Source: Betaproteobacteria bacterium UBA5216
GTDB lineage: Bacteria > Pseudomonadota > Gammaproteobacteria > Burkholderiales > SG8-41
Direction of reading: 5' to 3'
DNA: 64,000 nucleotides
Assembly (NCBI GenBank): GCA_002412495.1
Contig: DHVE01000080.1
Location: forward strand, 76,977-140,976
Below the pieces are notes generated by a model. The model was not told the origin of the DNA. It worked only from the letters and a program-made list of their open reading frames with translations, and made no database searches. The translations under genes and the position numbers were made by a program. Shown here one piece after another: positions 33,135 to 41,275 of this stretch. Position 1 is the stretch's first letter. Each line of letters opens with the position of its first letter.

Positions 33135-34289
33135 ATGAGTAGCCTGTTTTCATTCGACGAGCCACTGACACTGCTTCGCGAGTCGGTAAAAAGCTTTGCG
33201 CGCGAGCAAATCGCGCCGCGCGCCGCAGCAATCGACCGTGGCAATGTGTTCCCGCGCGATCTGTGGCCGCGGCTCGGCGCACTCGGTTTGCTCGGCATCA
33301 CCGTCAAGGAAGACTACGGCGGCGCGGGCATGGGTTACCTCGCGCACGTGATCGCGATGGAAGAAATCAGCCGCGCGTCGGCGTCGGTGGGTTTGTCGTA
33401 TGGCGCGCATTCAAACCTTTGTGTGAACCAAATCCGCCGCAACGGCACCGACGCGCAAAAGCGCCGCTATCTGCCCAAACTGATTTCCGGCGAACACGTC
33501 GGCGCGCTCGCCATGAGCGAAACGGGCGCCGGCTCCGACGTGGTGAGCATGCGTCTGCGCGCTGATGTGAAAGGCGACCGGTACATACTGAACGGCACAA
33601 AAATGTGGATCACCAATGGGCCCGATGCCGACACGCTGGTGGTGTACGCGAAAACGGATACCGCCGCGGACTCACGCGGCATCACCGCCTTCATCGTCGA
33701 AAAATCGTTCAAGGGGTTCAGTGCGTCGCCCACACTCGACAAACTCGGCATGCGCGGCTCCAGCACCAGCGAACTGGTCTTCGTTGATTGCGAAGTGCCC
33801 GCTGAAAATGTGTTGGGTGCGGTGGGCGCCGGGGTCAAGGTGCTGATGAGCGGCCTGGACTACGAACGCGCCGTGCTCGCCGGCGGGCCACTGGGCATCA
33901 TGCAAGCGTGCCTGGATGTGGCGCTGCCGTACGCGCATGAGCGCAAACAATTCGGCCAGGCCATCGGCGAATTTCAGTTGATGCAGGGAAAACTCGCCGA
34001 CATGTACACCACGGCGAACGCCTGCCGCGCCTATGTGTACGCCGTGGCGCGCGCCTGCGACGCCGGCCACATCACGCGGCGCGACGCCGCCGGCGCGATC
34101 CTGTATGCCGCCGAGCGCGCGACCGAACTGACGCTGCAAACCATCCAATGTCTCGGCGGCATGGGGTATATGAACGACAGCCCGGCGGGCCGCCTGCTGC
34201 GCGATGCGAAGCTCTACGAAATCGGCGCGGGCACTTCCGAGATACGCCGCTGGCTGATAGGGCGCGAACTTTTCGAAGAAACACGATAA
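33135..34289 (+). CDS. liuA: Isovaleryl-CoA dehydrogenase (acyl-CoA dehydrogenase family)
   Basis: A 384-residue FAD enzyme that oxidises isovaleryl-CoA in leucine degradation. Evidence: GLSYGAHSNLCVNQI, the FAD-binding AMSETGAGSDVVSM and WITNGPDADTLVV. The catalytic Glu is in the isovaleryl-type position SGLDYERAVLAGGPLG, and the C-terminal is LYEIGAGTSEIRRWLIGREL. The 3' neighbours MCC-beta, enoyl-CoA hydratase and HMG-CoA lyase support the assignment. The leader is AT-rich with no Shine-Dalgarno and contains a dispersed-motif copy (33109-33126). The stop overlaps the next start by one base. Confidence 0.93.
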   Translation: MSSLFSFDEPLTLLRESVKSFAREQIAPRAAAIDRGNVFPRDLWPRLGALGLLGITVKEDYGGAGMGYLAHVIAMEEISRASASVGLSYGAHSNLCVNQIRRNGTDAQKRRYLPKLISGEHVGALAMSETGAGSDVVSMRLRADVKGDRYILNGTKMWITNGPDADTLVVYAKTDTAADSRGITAFIVEKSFKGFSASPTLDKLGMRGSSTSELVFVDCEVPAENVLGAVGAGVKVLMSGLDYERAVLAGGPLGIMQACLDVALPYAHERKQFGQAIGEFQLMQGKLADMYTTANACRAYVYAVARACDAGHITRRDAAGAILYAAERATELTLQTIQCLGGMGYMNDSPAGRLLRDAKLYEIGAGTSEIRRWLIGRELFEETR

Positions 34290-35389
34290 TGAAACTCCAC
34301 ACACCGTTATGCGATTTACTCGGCACGCGTCTGCCGATTATTCAGGCGCCGATGGCAGGCGGCACCACCACGCCGGCCTTGGTTGCCGCCGCCGCCAAGG
34401 CCGGCGCGCTGGGCTCCTTCGGCTTTGCCTACGCGCAACCCGAAGCGATGCAGCGTGATGTCGAAGCCGTGCGCGCGCTGACCGACGCGCCCATCAATCT
34501 GAATTTTTTTGTCAATGCGCAACCCGCGCCCATCCCGCCCGAATCACAGCGCGGCGCCATCGAAGCGATTACCGGCTATTACCAGGCGCTGGGCCTGCCC
34601 GCGCCCGCGCCGGTGCGCACGCCCTATGCGCCCGATCTCAATGCGCAACTGGCGATGGCCGAAGACATCAAGCCGGCGGTGCTGACGTTTCACCTGAATG
34701 ATCTGCCCGCGGACCGGCTCAAACGCCTGCGTGCACGCGGCATCAAAACCGGCGGCAGCGCCACTTGCGTGGCCGAGGCCTTGCATCTTGAGGCACTCGG
34801 CGTGGATTTCATCATCGCGCAGGGCGGCGAAGCCGGCGGGCATCGCGGCACCTTCCAGCGCAATCCATACGAAGCGATGACCGGCACGCTGGCGCTCACG
34901 CGTTTGATCGTGCGCGCGGTGAACATCCCCGTGGTCGCCGCGGGCGGCATCATGGATGGCGCGGGCATCGCCGCCGTGCTGGCGCTCGGCGCACAGGGCG
35001 CGCAACTCGGCACCGCGTTTATTCCCTGCACCGAAAGCGGCTCGCCACCGATACACAAACAAAGCCTGCTGGCGGCGCGCGACGACACCACCGTGATCAC
35101 CGAAAAATTCACCGGCAAGCCCGCGCGCGGCCTCGTCAATCGTTACATTCGCGAGATGAATGCCAGCGATGCGCCGCAACTCGACTTCCCCGCGCAAGGC
35201 GTGTTGTCGGGGCCACTGCGCGCAGCGTCCGCAAAGAGTAACCAGGGCGCAGGCAATCCCGATTTCCTGGCGATGTGGGCCGGCCAGGCCGCGCCACTGT
35301 CGCGCGAGATGTCCGCCGCGCAACTGGTGATCACGCTGGAGCACGAAACGCTGGAAGCGCTGGAGCGGCTGGCGGCATTGAGGCGGTAA
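34289..35389 (+). CDS. Nitronate monooxygenase (2-nitropropane dioxygenase family)
   Basis: A 366-residue FMN-dependent TIM-barrel enzyme. The start is ATG 34289, sharing one base with the liuA stop (TAATG). Motifs: LPIIQAPMAGGTTTPALVAA at the N terminus, the FMN-phosphate region IIAQGGEAGGHRG, and VVAAGGIMDGAGIAAVLALGA. It lies inside the leucine-degradation operon, where such a gene is not a pathway step. It may detoxify alkyl nitronates or act as an enoyl reductase-like flavoprotein. Function in this operon is uncertain. Confidence 0.88.
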   Translation: MKLHTPLCDLLGTRLPIIQAPMAGGTTTPALVAAAAKAGALGSFGFAYAQPEAMQRDVEAVRALTDAPINLNFFVNAQPAPIPPESQRGAIEAITGYYQALGLPAPAPVRTPYAPDLNAQLAMAEDIKPAVLTFHLNDLPADRLKRLRARGIKTGGSATCVAEALHLEALGVDFIIAQGGEAGGHRGTFQRNPYEAMTGTLALTRLIVRAVNIPVVAAGGIMDGAGIAAVLALGAQGAQLGTAFIPCTESGSPPIHKQSLLAARDDTTVITEKFTGKPARGLVNRYIREMNASDAPQLDFPAQGVLSGPLRAASAKSNQGAGNPDFLAMWAGQAAPLSREMSAAQLVITLEHETLEALERLAALRR

Positions 35390-35401
35390 CCGGAGGCACC
35401 C

Positions 35402-36013
35402 ATGTCTGATTCGAAAGAACCGATCGATTTCTATTTCGATTTTTCTTCGCCGTACGGCTATTTTGCCGCCGCGAAAATCGAAGCACTGGCCGCCAAACAT
35501 GGGCGCGGCGTCACCTGGCACCCGATACTCCTCGGCGCGGTATTCAAGCTGAACGGACAGCAGCCGCTGGCGAATATCCCGCTCAAGGGCAGCTACGCCA
35601 AACACGACATGCTGCGCTCGGCGCGCTGGTTTGGTCTGCCGTTCAAGGTGCCGTCGCGATTTCCGGTCAACACCGTCGCGCCGTGCCGCGCGTTTTACTG
35701 GGTGCACGATCAGGACGCGGCGCTGGCAAAACAATTCGCGGCGGCGTTGTATCACGCCTATTTCGCCGAGGATCGCGATATCTCCAGCGCCGAAATCACC
35801 GCCAACGTCGCCGCCAAACTTGGCATTGACAAGCCCGCCTTGTCCGCCGCACTCAACGATGCCGCCGTCAAGGAACGCACCCGCAGCGAAGTGGATGCCG
35901 CCATCGAGCGCGGCGTGTTCGGCTCGCCCTACATGGTGATCGATGGTGAACCGTTCTGGGGCGCGGATAGGTTGGATCAGATGGAACGCTGGCTGGAAAA
36001 GGGGCGGTGGTAA
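35402..36013 (+). CDS. 2-hydroxychromene-2-carboxylate isomerase / DsbA-family protein
   Basis: A 203-residue thioredoxin-fold protein of the HCCA isomerase (kappa-class GST) group. The N-terminal YFDFSSPYGYFAA carries the Ser that activates glutathione. Later VFGSPYMVIDGEPFWGADRLDQMERWL is the standard C-terminal signature. There is no CxxC, so it is not a disulfide oxidase. It is glutathione-dependent by family. It stands 12 bp after the nitronate monooxygenase gene and before a large palindromic repeat. Confidence 0.9.
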   Translation: MSDSKEPIDFYFDFSSPYGYFAAAKIEALAAKHGRGVTWHPILLGAVFKLNGQQPLANIPLKGSYAKHDMLRSARWFGLPFKVPSRFPVNTVAPCRAFYWVHDQDAALAKQFAAALYHAYFAEDRDISSAEITANVAAKLGIDKPALSAALNDAAVKERTRSEVDAAIERGVFGSPYMVIDGEPFWGADRLDQMERWLEKGRW

Positions 36014-36030
36014 TGGCACGGCATACCCGC

Positions 36031-36118
36031 ACCGCAAAGGCGCAAAGACGCAAAGAACATCCGCAAAGAAGTTCTGGTTTTTCTTTGCGATTCCTTCGCG
36101 TCTTTGCGCCTTTGCGGT
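36031..36118. repeat. Long palindromic repeat with nested hairpin
   Basis: ACCGCAAAGGCGCAAAGACGC (36031-36051) is perfectly complementary to 36098-36118, giving a 21-bp stem. Inside it CGCAAAGAA (36062-36070) pairs with TTCTTTGCG (36081-36089). Repeats of this CAAAG/CTTTG type occur as dispersed intergenic elements in many bacterial genomes. It sits within the liu operon before the macro-domain gene and could attenuate or stabilise the transcript. Confidence 0.75.
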
Positions 36119-36145
36119 AAGTCGTTTGATCTTATCTCCTTCGTC

Positions 36146-36667
36146 ATGCCAACCCGAATCGAAGCCCTGCAAGCCAACATCGTCACACTGCACGTAGACG
36201 CCATCGTCAACGCCGCCAACACGTCGCTGCTCGGCGGCGGCGGCGTCGACGGCGCGATTCATCGCGCGGCGGGTCCAGCGTTGCTCGCCGAATGCCGTAC
36301 GCTGCATGGCTGCAAAACCGGGCAATCAAAAATCACGCGCGGCCATCAACTGCCGGCGAAATACGTGATTCACACGGTAGGCCCGGTGTGGCAGGGCGGT
36401 AACGCCGGCGAGGCGGCATTGCTGGCGTCGTGTTATCGAACGAGTCTCGCCTTGGCGTCTGAAAATGCCATTAAAACCATCGCCTTCCCCGCGATCAGTT
36501 GCGGCGTGTATGGCTACCCGTTGGTGCAAGCGGTAGCCATCGCGGTGCGCGAGTGCCGCGCCGCATCGTGCCACGCGGCGTTCGAGAAAATCATCTTTGC
36601 CTGCTTCGATGCGAACATGCTCGCTCTCTATGAAGCGGCGCTTGCGGAAAGCCGACCATGCCCGTGA
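36146..36667 (+). CDS. Macro domain protein (O-acetyl-ADP-ribose deacetylase-like)
   Basis: A 173-residue single macro domain. The start is ATG 36146 (MPTRIEALQANIVTLHVDAI); an upstream ATG at 36104 lies in the palindromic repeat tail. Signature elements: VDAIVNAANTSLLGGGGVDGAIH, HTVGPVWQGG and AFPAISCGVYGYP. MacroD/YmdB-type proteins hydrolyse O-acetyl-ADP-ribose or remove ADP-ribose from acidic residues. Its 3' end overlaps the carboxylase gene by ten bases, so it is cotranslated with leucine-degradation genes, an unusual partner. Confidence 0.93.
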   Translation: MPTRIEALQANIVTLHVDAIVNAANTSLLGGGGVDGAIHRAAGPALLAECRTLHGCKTGQSKITRGHQLPAKYVIHTVGPVWQGGNAGEAALLASCYRTSLALASENAIKTIAFPAISCGVYGYPLVQAVAIAVRECRAASCHAAFEKIIFACFDANMLALYEAALAESRPCP

Positions 36668-38265
36668 TCCAAAGCAAACTCAAATCCGGCAGCGCTGAAT
36701 TCGCGGCGGCGGAACTCGCCATGCGCGAGCGCATCGCGCAAGTGGAGCAACTCAAGGCCACGGCCGCACGCGGCGGCGATGAAGCGTCGCGCAACCGCCA
36801 TACCCGTCGCGGCAAAATGCTGCCGCGCGACCGTGTTGCGGCATTGCTGGATCGCGGCACGCCGTTTCTCGAACTCTCGCCCCTCGCGGCGCATGACATT
36901 TACGACGAGGCCGTGCCGTCGGCGGGCATCATCACCGGCGTAGGCACGGTCAGCGGTCACGCGTGCGTGATCATCGCCAACGACGCCACGGTGAAAGGCG
37001 GCACCTACTACCCGCTCACGGTAAAAAAACATTTGCGCGCGCAGGCCATCGCGCGTGAAAACAAACTGCCCTGCATCTACCTGGTCGATTCCGGCGGCGC
37101 GCATCTGCCGAGCCAGGACGAGGTGTTTCCCGACCGCGATCATTTCGGACGCATTTTTTACAATCAGGCGCGCATGTCCGCCGAGGGCATCGCGCAGATC
37201 GCGTGCGTGATGGGATCTTGTACCGCGGGCGGCGCGTATGTGCCCGCGATGAGCGATGAAACCATCATCGTGAAAAATCAGGGCACGATTTTTCTCGCCG
37301 GCCCGCCGCTGGTGAAAGCGGCCACCGGCGAAGTGGTGAGCGCCGAAGCGTTGGGCGGCGCGGATGTGCATACGCGCTTGTCGGGCGTGGCCGATCATCT
37401 CGCGGAGAACGATGCGGATGCGTTGGAGCGAGTGCGCGCATCCCTAAAAAATATCAATAAAAACAATGCGTTATATATGGACCGCGGGACGCCCCATGCA
37501 CCTCTGCTGGATGCCGCCGAACTCGATGGCGTGATTCCCGCCAATCCGCGCACGCCATTTGATGTGCGTGAAATCATCGCGCGCATCGTTGATGGTTCCG
37601 AGTTCGATGAGTTCAAGGCGCGTTATGGCACGACGTTGGTGACCGGCTTCGCACGCATCGACGGCTGGCCGGTGGGCATCGTCGCCAACAACGGCATTTT
37701 GTTTTCCGAATCGGCGTTAAAGGGCACGCACTTCATTGAGTTGTGTTGCCAACGCAATATACCCTTGGTGTTTTTACAGAACATCACCGGCTTCATGGTG
37801 GGCGCGAAAGCGGAAGCCGGCGGCATCGCCAAGGACGGCGCGAAGATGGTGACGGCTGTCGCCTGCGCGCGCGTGCCGAAGTTCACCGTGATCATTGGTG
37901 GTAGCTACGGCGCGGGCAATTACGGCATGTGTGGCCGCGCCTTCAGCCCGCGCTTTTTGTGGACCTGGCCCAATGCGCGCATCTCGGTGATGGGTGGGGA
38001 ACAGGCGGCTGGCGTGCTGGCGCAGGTGAAGCGTGACGCGCTGGAAAAACACGGCGCGGCGTGGCACACGGATGAAGAAGCCGCATTCAAGGCGCCGATT
38101 CTCGAACAATATGCGCGCCAGTCGAGCGCCCTCTATGCCACGGCGCGCCTGTGGGACGACGGCATCATCGCGCCGCGCGATACGCGGCACATGCTGGCTT
38201 CGGGACTGGCAGCGGCGGCCCATGCGCCGATTGAGTCGACGCGTTTTGGCGTTTTTCGGATGTAA
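36658..38265 (+). CDS. liuB: Methylcrotonyl-CoA carboxylase beta (carboxyltransferase) subunit
   Basis: A 535-residue biotin-dependent carboxyltransferase. Family features: GGGDEASRNRHTRRGKMLPRD-like start, YLVDSGGAHLPSQDEVFPDR, AGGAYVPAMSDE in the N-terminal half; NITGFMVGAKAEAGGIAKDGAKM and the VIIGGSYGAGNYGMCGRAF acyl-CoA/biotin site in the C-terminal half. Length equals MCC-beta. The linker between halves (about residues 262-276, SLKNINKNNALYMDRG) is encoded by AT-rich DNA holding a copy of the dispersed 18-bp motif. The biotin-carboxylase/BCCP alpha subunit (liuD) is not in this operon. Confidence 0.93.
   Translation: MPVIQSKLKSGSAEFAAAELAMRERIAQVEQLKATAARGGDEASRNRHTRRGKMLPRDRVAALLDRGTPFLELSPLAAHDIYDEAVPSAGIITGVGTVSGHACVIIANDATVKGGTYYPLTVKKHLRAQAIARENKLPCIYLVDSGGAHLPSQDEVFPDRDHFGRIFYNQARMSAEGIAQIACVMGSCTAGGAYVPAMSDETIIVKNQGTIFLAGPPLVKAATGEVVSAEALGGADVHTRLSGVADHLAENDADALERVRASLKNINKNNALYMDRGTPHAPLLDAAELDGVIPANPRTPFDVREIIARIVDGSEFDEFKARYGTTLVTGFARIDGWPVGIVANNGILFSESALKGTHFIELCCQRNIPLVFLQNITGFMVGAKAEAGGIAKDGAKMVTAVACARVPKFTVIIGGSYGAGNYGMCGRAFSPRFLWTWPNARISVMGGEQAAGVLAQVKRDALEKHGAAWHTDEEAAFKAPILEQYARQSSALYATARLWDDGIIAPRDTRHMLASGLAAAAHAPIESTRFGVFRM
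37456..37473 (+). repeat. Dispersed TAAAAACA-N5-TTA motif, copy e (inside liuB)
   Basis: AATAAAAACAATGCGTTA, in frame inside the linker of methylcrotonyl-CoA carboxylase beta. It encodes part of the Asn/Lys-rich NINKNNALY. Confidence 0.65.
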
Positions 38266-38270
38266 TCGAC

Positions 38271-38507
38271 ATGCGCAATCTCGGCCCGAAATCCTCGCAG
38301 TGGCTCGCGGCGATGGGCATCCACACACTGGACGACCTGAGGGAAACCGGGGTTATCAACGCGTATAATCTGGTGCGCAAGCACGGCTACAACGCCACGC
38401 TCAACCTGCTTTGGGCGTTACAGGGCGCGGTAACGGATATCCATTGGAAAGACGTGCCCGAGTCCATCAAGCGGCAACTCAAACAAAGTCTCAAGGAACT
38501 TGCATGA
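38271..38507 (+). CDS. TfoX C-terminal domain protein
   Basis: A 78-residue protein matching the TfoX C-terminal (helix-hairpin-helix-like) domain: NLGPKSSQWLAAMGIHTLDDL and NLVRKHGYNATLNLLWALQGA. There is no N-terminal TfoX domain. Stand-alone versions are common and of unknown role; full-length TfoX/Sxy activates competence genes. It lies 5 bp after liuB, and its stop overlaps the enoyl-CoA hydratase start (ATGA), so it is embedded in the liu operon. Confidence 0.88.
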   Translation: MRNLGPKSSQWLAAMGIHTLDDLRETGVINAYNLVRKHGYNATLNLLWALQGAVTDIHWKDVPESIKRQLKQSLKELA

Positions 38508-39334
38508 GCAACGAAGTCATCACCCGCGTCGATGCCGACGGCAACGCCACGGTCATGCTGAATCGCCCGGACGTGCATAATGCGTTTGATCCGGCGATGA
38601 CGCGTTTGCTCACTGCGTCGCTCGAAAAACTCGATGCCGATCCAAAGGTGCGCGCCGTGGTGTTACTGGGCGCGGGCAAGAGCTTTTGTGCCGGTGCCGA
38701 CATCGGCCACATGAAGGCCAGCGCGAAATTCTCGCGCGAAAAAAATTACCAGGCCGCAAAAGAATCGGCGCGCATGTTTCATACCCTTTACAGCCTGTCG
38801 AAGCCGACCATCGCCTGCATCCATGGCGCGGTACGCGGCGGCGGCATCGGGCTGGTGGCCGCCTGCGATATCGCCATCGCCGCGCGCACCGCCACGTTTC
38901 GCCTGTCGGAAGTCAAAATCGGCGTGATCCCCTCGATGATCAGCCCGTATGTGATCGCCGCCATCGGCGAGCGCCAGGCACGGCGCTATTTCATCACGGG
39001 CGAGGAATTCGATGCCGCCGAAGCGTGGCGCATCGGGCTGGTGCATGACATTGTTGAGCACGAAGAACTGACCGGCGCGGCCGGCGGCCTGCTCACGCAG
39101 CTGTATTCCAGCGGCCCGAAAGCGATGGCCGCGGCCAAACAACTCATAGGCTTGAGCGCACACGCCAATATCGATCAGAAAATACTCGACGAAACCGCGC
39201 GGCGCATCGCCGACATACGCGCGACACCCGAAGGGCAGGAAGGCCTGAGCGCATTCCTTGAGAAGCGCAAGCCCAATTGGGTCGAAGCACCGGTCAAGCG
39301 CGCCGCAAAGAAAAAACCATCCAAGTCGACCTAG
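38504..39334 (+). CDS. liuC: Enoyl-CoA hydratase (probable methylglutaconyl-CoA hydratase)
   Basis: A 276-residue crotonase-fold enzyme. Start ATG 38504 (MSNEVITRVDADGNATV) overlaps the previous stop. Motifs: SFCAGADIGHMK for the oxyanion hole and IHGAVRGGGIGLVAACDIAIAA. The FRLSEVKIGVIPSMISPYV segment places it with methylglutaconyl-CoA hydratases, which keep a hydratase Glu in this region. It catalyses 3-methylglutaconyl-CoA to HMG-CoA conversion by context. A Lys-rich tail (VKRAAKKKPSKST) ends the protein. Confidence 0.9.
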   Translation: MSNEVITRVDADGNATVMLNRPDVHNAFDPAMTRLLTASLEKLDADPKVRAVVLLGAGKSFCAGADIGHMKASAKFSREKNYQAAKESARMFHTLYSLSKPTIACIHGAVRGGGIGLVAACDIAIAARTATFRLSEVKIGVIPSMISPYVIAAIGERQARRYFITGEEFDAAEAWRIGLVHDIVEHEELTGAAGGLLTQLYSSGPKAMAAAKQLIGLSAHANIDQKILDETARRIADIRATPEGQEGLSAFLEKRKPNWVEAPVKRAAKKKPSKST

Positions 39335-39363
39335 CACCTCCCCCTCACCCTAACCCTCTGCCT

Positions 39364-39385
39364 CTCTCCCGAAAACGCGGGAGAG
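39364..39385. repeat. CTCTCCCG...CGGGAGAG intergenic hairpin (copy 1)
   Basis: CTCTCCCG at 39364-39371 pairs with CGGGAGAG at 39378-39385. It belongs to a family of CT-rich/GA-rich hairpins preceded by CCCTCACCCTAACCC-type sequence in this window. It lies between liuC and liuE and could act as a weak terminator or mRNA-stabilising element. Confidence 0.7.
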
Positions 39386-39428
39386 GGGATAATATTTGCC
39401 ACCCGCTTTCTGTTCCCAAGGAATTCAA

Positions 39429-40337
39429 ATGTCCCTCCCCAAAAAAGTAAAACTGGTCGAAGTTGGTCCGCGCGATGGCTTGCAAAACGAAGCCCAGCCG
39501 GTTCCCGCCTCCGTCAAAATCGAACTCATCCACCGCTTGCAGGACGCCGGCTTGCAGTCCGTGCAATCGACGGCGTTTGTCTCGCCCAAGTGGGTGCCGC
39601 AGATGGCGGATAACGTGCAGGTGATGGCGGGCATTCACCGCAAGCCGGGGGTGTCGTATCCGGTACTGGTGCCCAATCGCAAGGGGCTCGACGCCGCGCT
39701 CGCCGCGGGCTGCAAGGAAATTGTGGTGTTCGGCGCGGCGACCGAGGCGTTTTCAAAAAAGAACACCAACTGCACCATTGCTGAAGGCGTGGCGCGTTTT
39801 TCCGAGGTATGCGCCGAGGCGCTGGCGCACGGCCTGCGGGTACGCGGTGATATGTCGGTGTGCCTGGGCTGTCCGTATGAAGGCGAAGTCGATCCGCAGG
39901 CGGTGGTGCGGCTGGCGCGCGAGCTCGATCAGATCGGTTGTCATGAAGTCACCATTTGCGACACCATCGGCACCGGCACCGCGGGCAAAACGCGCACGGT
40001 GATCGAAGCGGTGGCCAAACACATCGCGATAGAGCGGCTGGCGGTGCATGTGCACGACACCTATGGCCAGGCCATCGCCAATATTTACGCGGCGCTGGAA
40101 TGCGGCATTTCCATCTTCGACAGTTCCGTTGCAGGGCTGGGCGGCTGTCCCTACGCCAAGGGCGCCACCGGCAACGTGGCCACCGAAGACGTGCTGTATC
40201 TGCTGGATGGCTTGGGCATCGAAACCGGCGTGGACATGCAAAAACTCATCGCTGCCGGTGATTATATTTGCGGCGTGCTGGGCCGGCCGACGTTCTCGCG
40301 CGCGGCGAAAGCCATTGCCGCGAAAATGGCGGCCTAA
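39429..40337 (+). CDS. liuE: Hydroxymethylglutaryl-CoA lyase
   Basis: A 302-residue TIM-barrel lyase that splits HMG-CoA to acetoacetate and acetyl-CoA, the final step of leucine degradation. Start ATG 39429 has AAGGA upstream. Family motifs: LVEVGPRDGLQNE, the SPKWVPQMAD loop, CDTIGTGTAGK, VHVHDTYGQAIAN with metal-binding histidines, and the signature SSVAGLGGCPYAKGATGN with the catalytic Cys. It is separated from liuC by 94 bp containing a hairpin repeat but stays in the same direction. Confidence 0.96.
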   Translation: MSLPKKVKLVEVGPRDGLQNEAQPVPASVKIELIHRLQDAGLQSVQSTAFVSPKWVPQMADNVQVMAGIHRKPGVSYPVLVPNRKGLDAALAAGCKEIVVFGAATEAFSKKNTNCTIAEGVARFSEVCAEALAHGLRVRGDMSVCLGCPYEGEVDPQAVVRLARELDQIGCHEVTICDTIGTGTAGKTRTVIEAVAKHIAIERLAVHVHDTYGQAIANIYAALECGISIFDSSVAGLGGCPYAKGATGNVATEDVLYLLDGLGIETGVDMQKLIAAGDYICGVLGRPTFSRAAKAIAAKMAA

Positions 40338-40345
40338 CTTTTACG

Positions 40346-40552
40346 GTGAGCGACCTCGACCCCAATTACGACGACTATGATTCACCCTGCGTGCGAACCT
40401 GCGTGATCGATCAACACAGCAAGTTCTGCATCGGTTGTGGCCGCACTCTGCATGAGATTTCATACTGGACACGCTACTCGCCGGACGAACGGCGGCATAT
40501 TCTGGCGCAGTTGCCGGCGCGCCTGAGCGACAACGCGCCGCGTCCCGAATAG
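40346..40552 (+). CDS. DUF1289 domain protein (small Cys-rich)
   Basis: A 68-residue protein matching DUF1289: DSPCVRTCVIDQHSKFCIGCGRTLHEI then WTRYSPDERRHIL. Four conserved cysteines (CxxxC and CxxC) suggest a metal-binding knuckle. The likely start is GTG 40346, eight bases after the liuE stop; no good Shine-Dalgarno is seen, and in-frame starts further upstream lie inside liuE. Function unknown. Confidence 0.8.
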   Translation: MSDLDPNYDDYDSPCVRTCVIDQHSKFCIGCGRTLHEISYWTRYSPDERRHILAQLPARLSDNAPRPE

Positions 40553-40601
40553 TCATCAAGCACACCCCATCGGTTCATGTCATTACACCCCCTCACCCTG
40601 A

Positions 40602-40630
40602 CCCTCTTCTCCATAACCGGGGGAGAGGGG
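40602..40630. repeat. CCCTCTTCTCC...GGGGGAGAGGG intergenic hairpin (copy 2)
   Basis: An imperfect member of the same CT/GA hairpin family lies between the DUF1289 and DUF2889 genes, again preceded by CCCCCTCACCCTGACCC. It has no U-tract. Confidence 0.6.
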
Positions 40631-40656
40631 ACGGATTTTAATCAGGCAACCTAATC

Positions 40657-41220
40657 ATGCCCCTATCCCCTCCCCAACCCCGCAAGCCCATGCACACCCG
40701 CGCCATCGAGTGCATAGGCTACGAACGCGAAGACGGCCTGTGGGATGTCGAAGCACATCTGGTGGATACCAAGCCCTATGTGCACACGCGGCGCCACGGC
40801 GATACGATCCGCCAGCCCGGCCAGCCTGTGCATAACATGTGGATACGGCTCACCATCGATCTCGATATGGTCATCCACGAAGCCGAGGCCAGAACCGATG
40901 AAGGTCCTTATCCGGTTTGCGGCGACATTACCGTCAATTTCAAACAATTGGCCGGCGTGAAAATTGGCGCAGGCTGGCGACGTGAAGTGAATCTGCGGCT
41001 GGGTGGCACCAAGGGTTGCACGCATCTGGTTGAACTGCTCGGCCCGCTCGCGACCACCGCGTTTCAGGCCACGGGACGCGCGCGCGAGGCGCGCAATGCC
41101 AATCTGCCGGTGACCAAGACCCCGTATCAGCTCAACTCATGCCACATCTACAAAGATGATTCGGAATGGGTGCTGCATCGCTGGCCGCAGCACTATACCG
41201 GGCCCAAAAAAGCGCCCTGA
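40657..41220 (+). CDS. DUF2889 domain protein
   Basis: A 187-residue soluble protein matching DUF2889: MHTRAIECIGYEREDGLWDVEAHL at the start, YPVCGDITVNFKQLAGVKIG and GWRREVNLRLGGTKGCTHL in the middle. Homologues are small conserved proteins of unknown role, often near aromatic or leucine catabolic genes. The ATG at 40657 is used; the ATG at 40690 (MHTRAIE) is the likely homologous start. There is no signal peptide. Confidence 0.85.
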   Translation: MPLSPPQPRKPMHTRAIECIGYEREDGLWDVEAHLVDTKPYVHTRRHGDTIRQPGQPVHNMWIRLTIDLDMVIHEAEARTDEGPYPVCGDITVNFKQLAGVKIGAGWRREVNLRLGGTKGCTHLVELLGPLATTAFQATGRAREARNANLPVTKTPYQLNSCHIYKDDSEWVLHRWPQHYTGPKKAP

Positions 41221-41275
41221 TAAATTGTTTTTGTGATGGGTTACGGCCATTGGCCCGTACCCATCACAAACACAG

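Noticed and set aside
34544..36325. A 593-codon open frame on the minus strand opposite the nitronate monooxygenase and HCCA-isomerase genes
   Set aside because: It is antisense to conserved genes, rich in His/Arg/Gly as expected for mirror translation, and has no motif.
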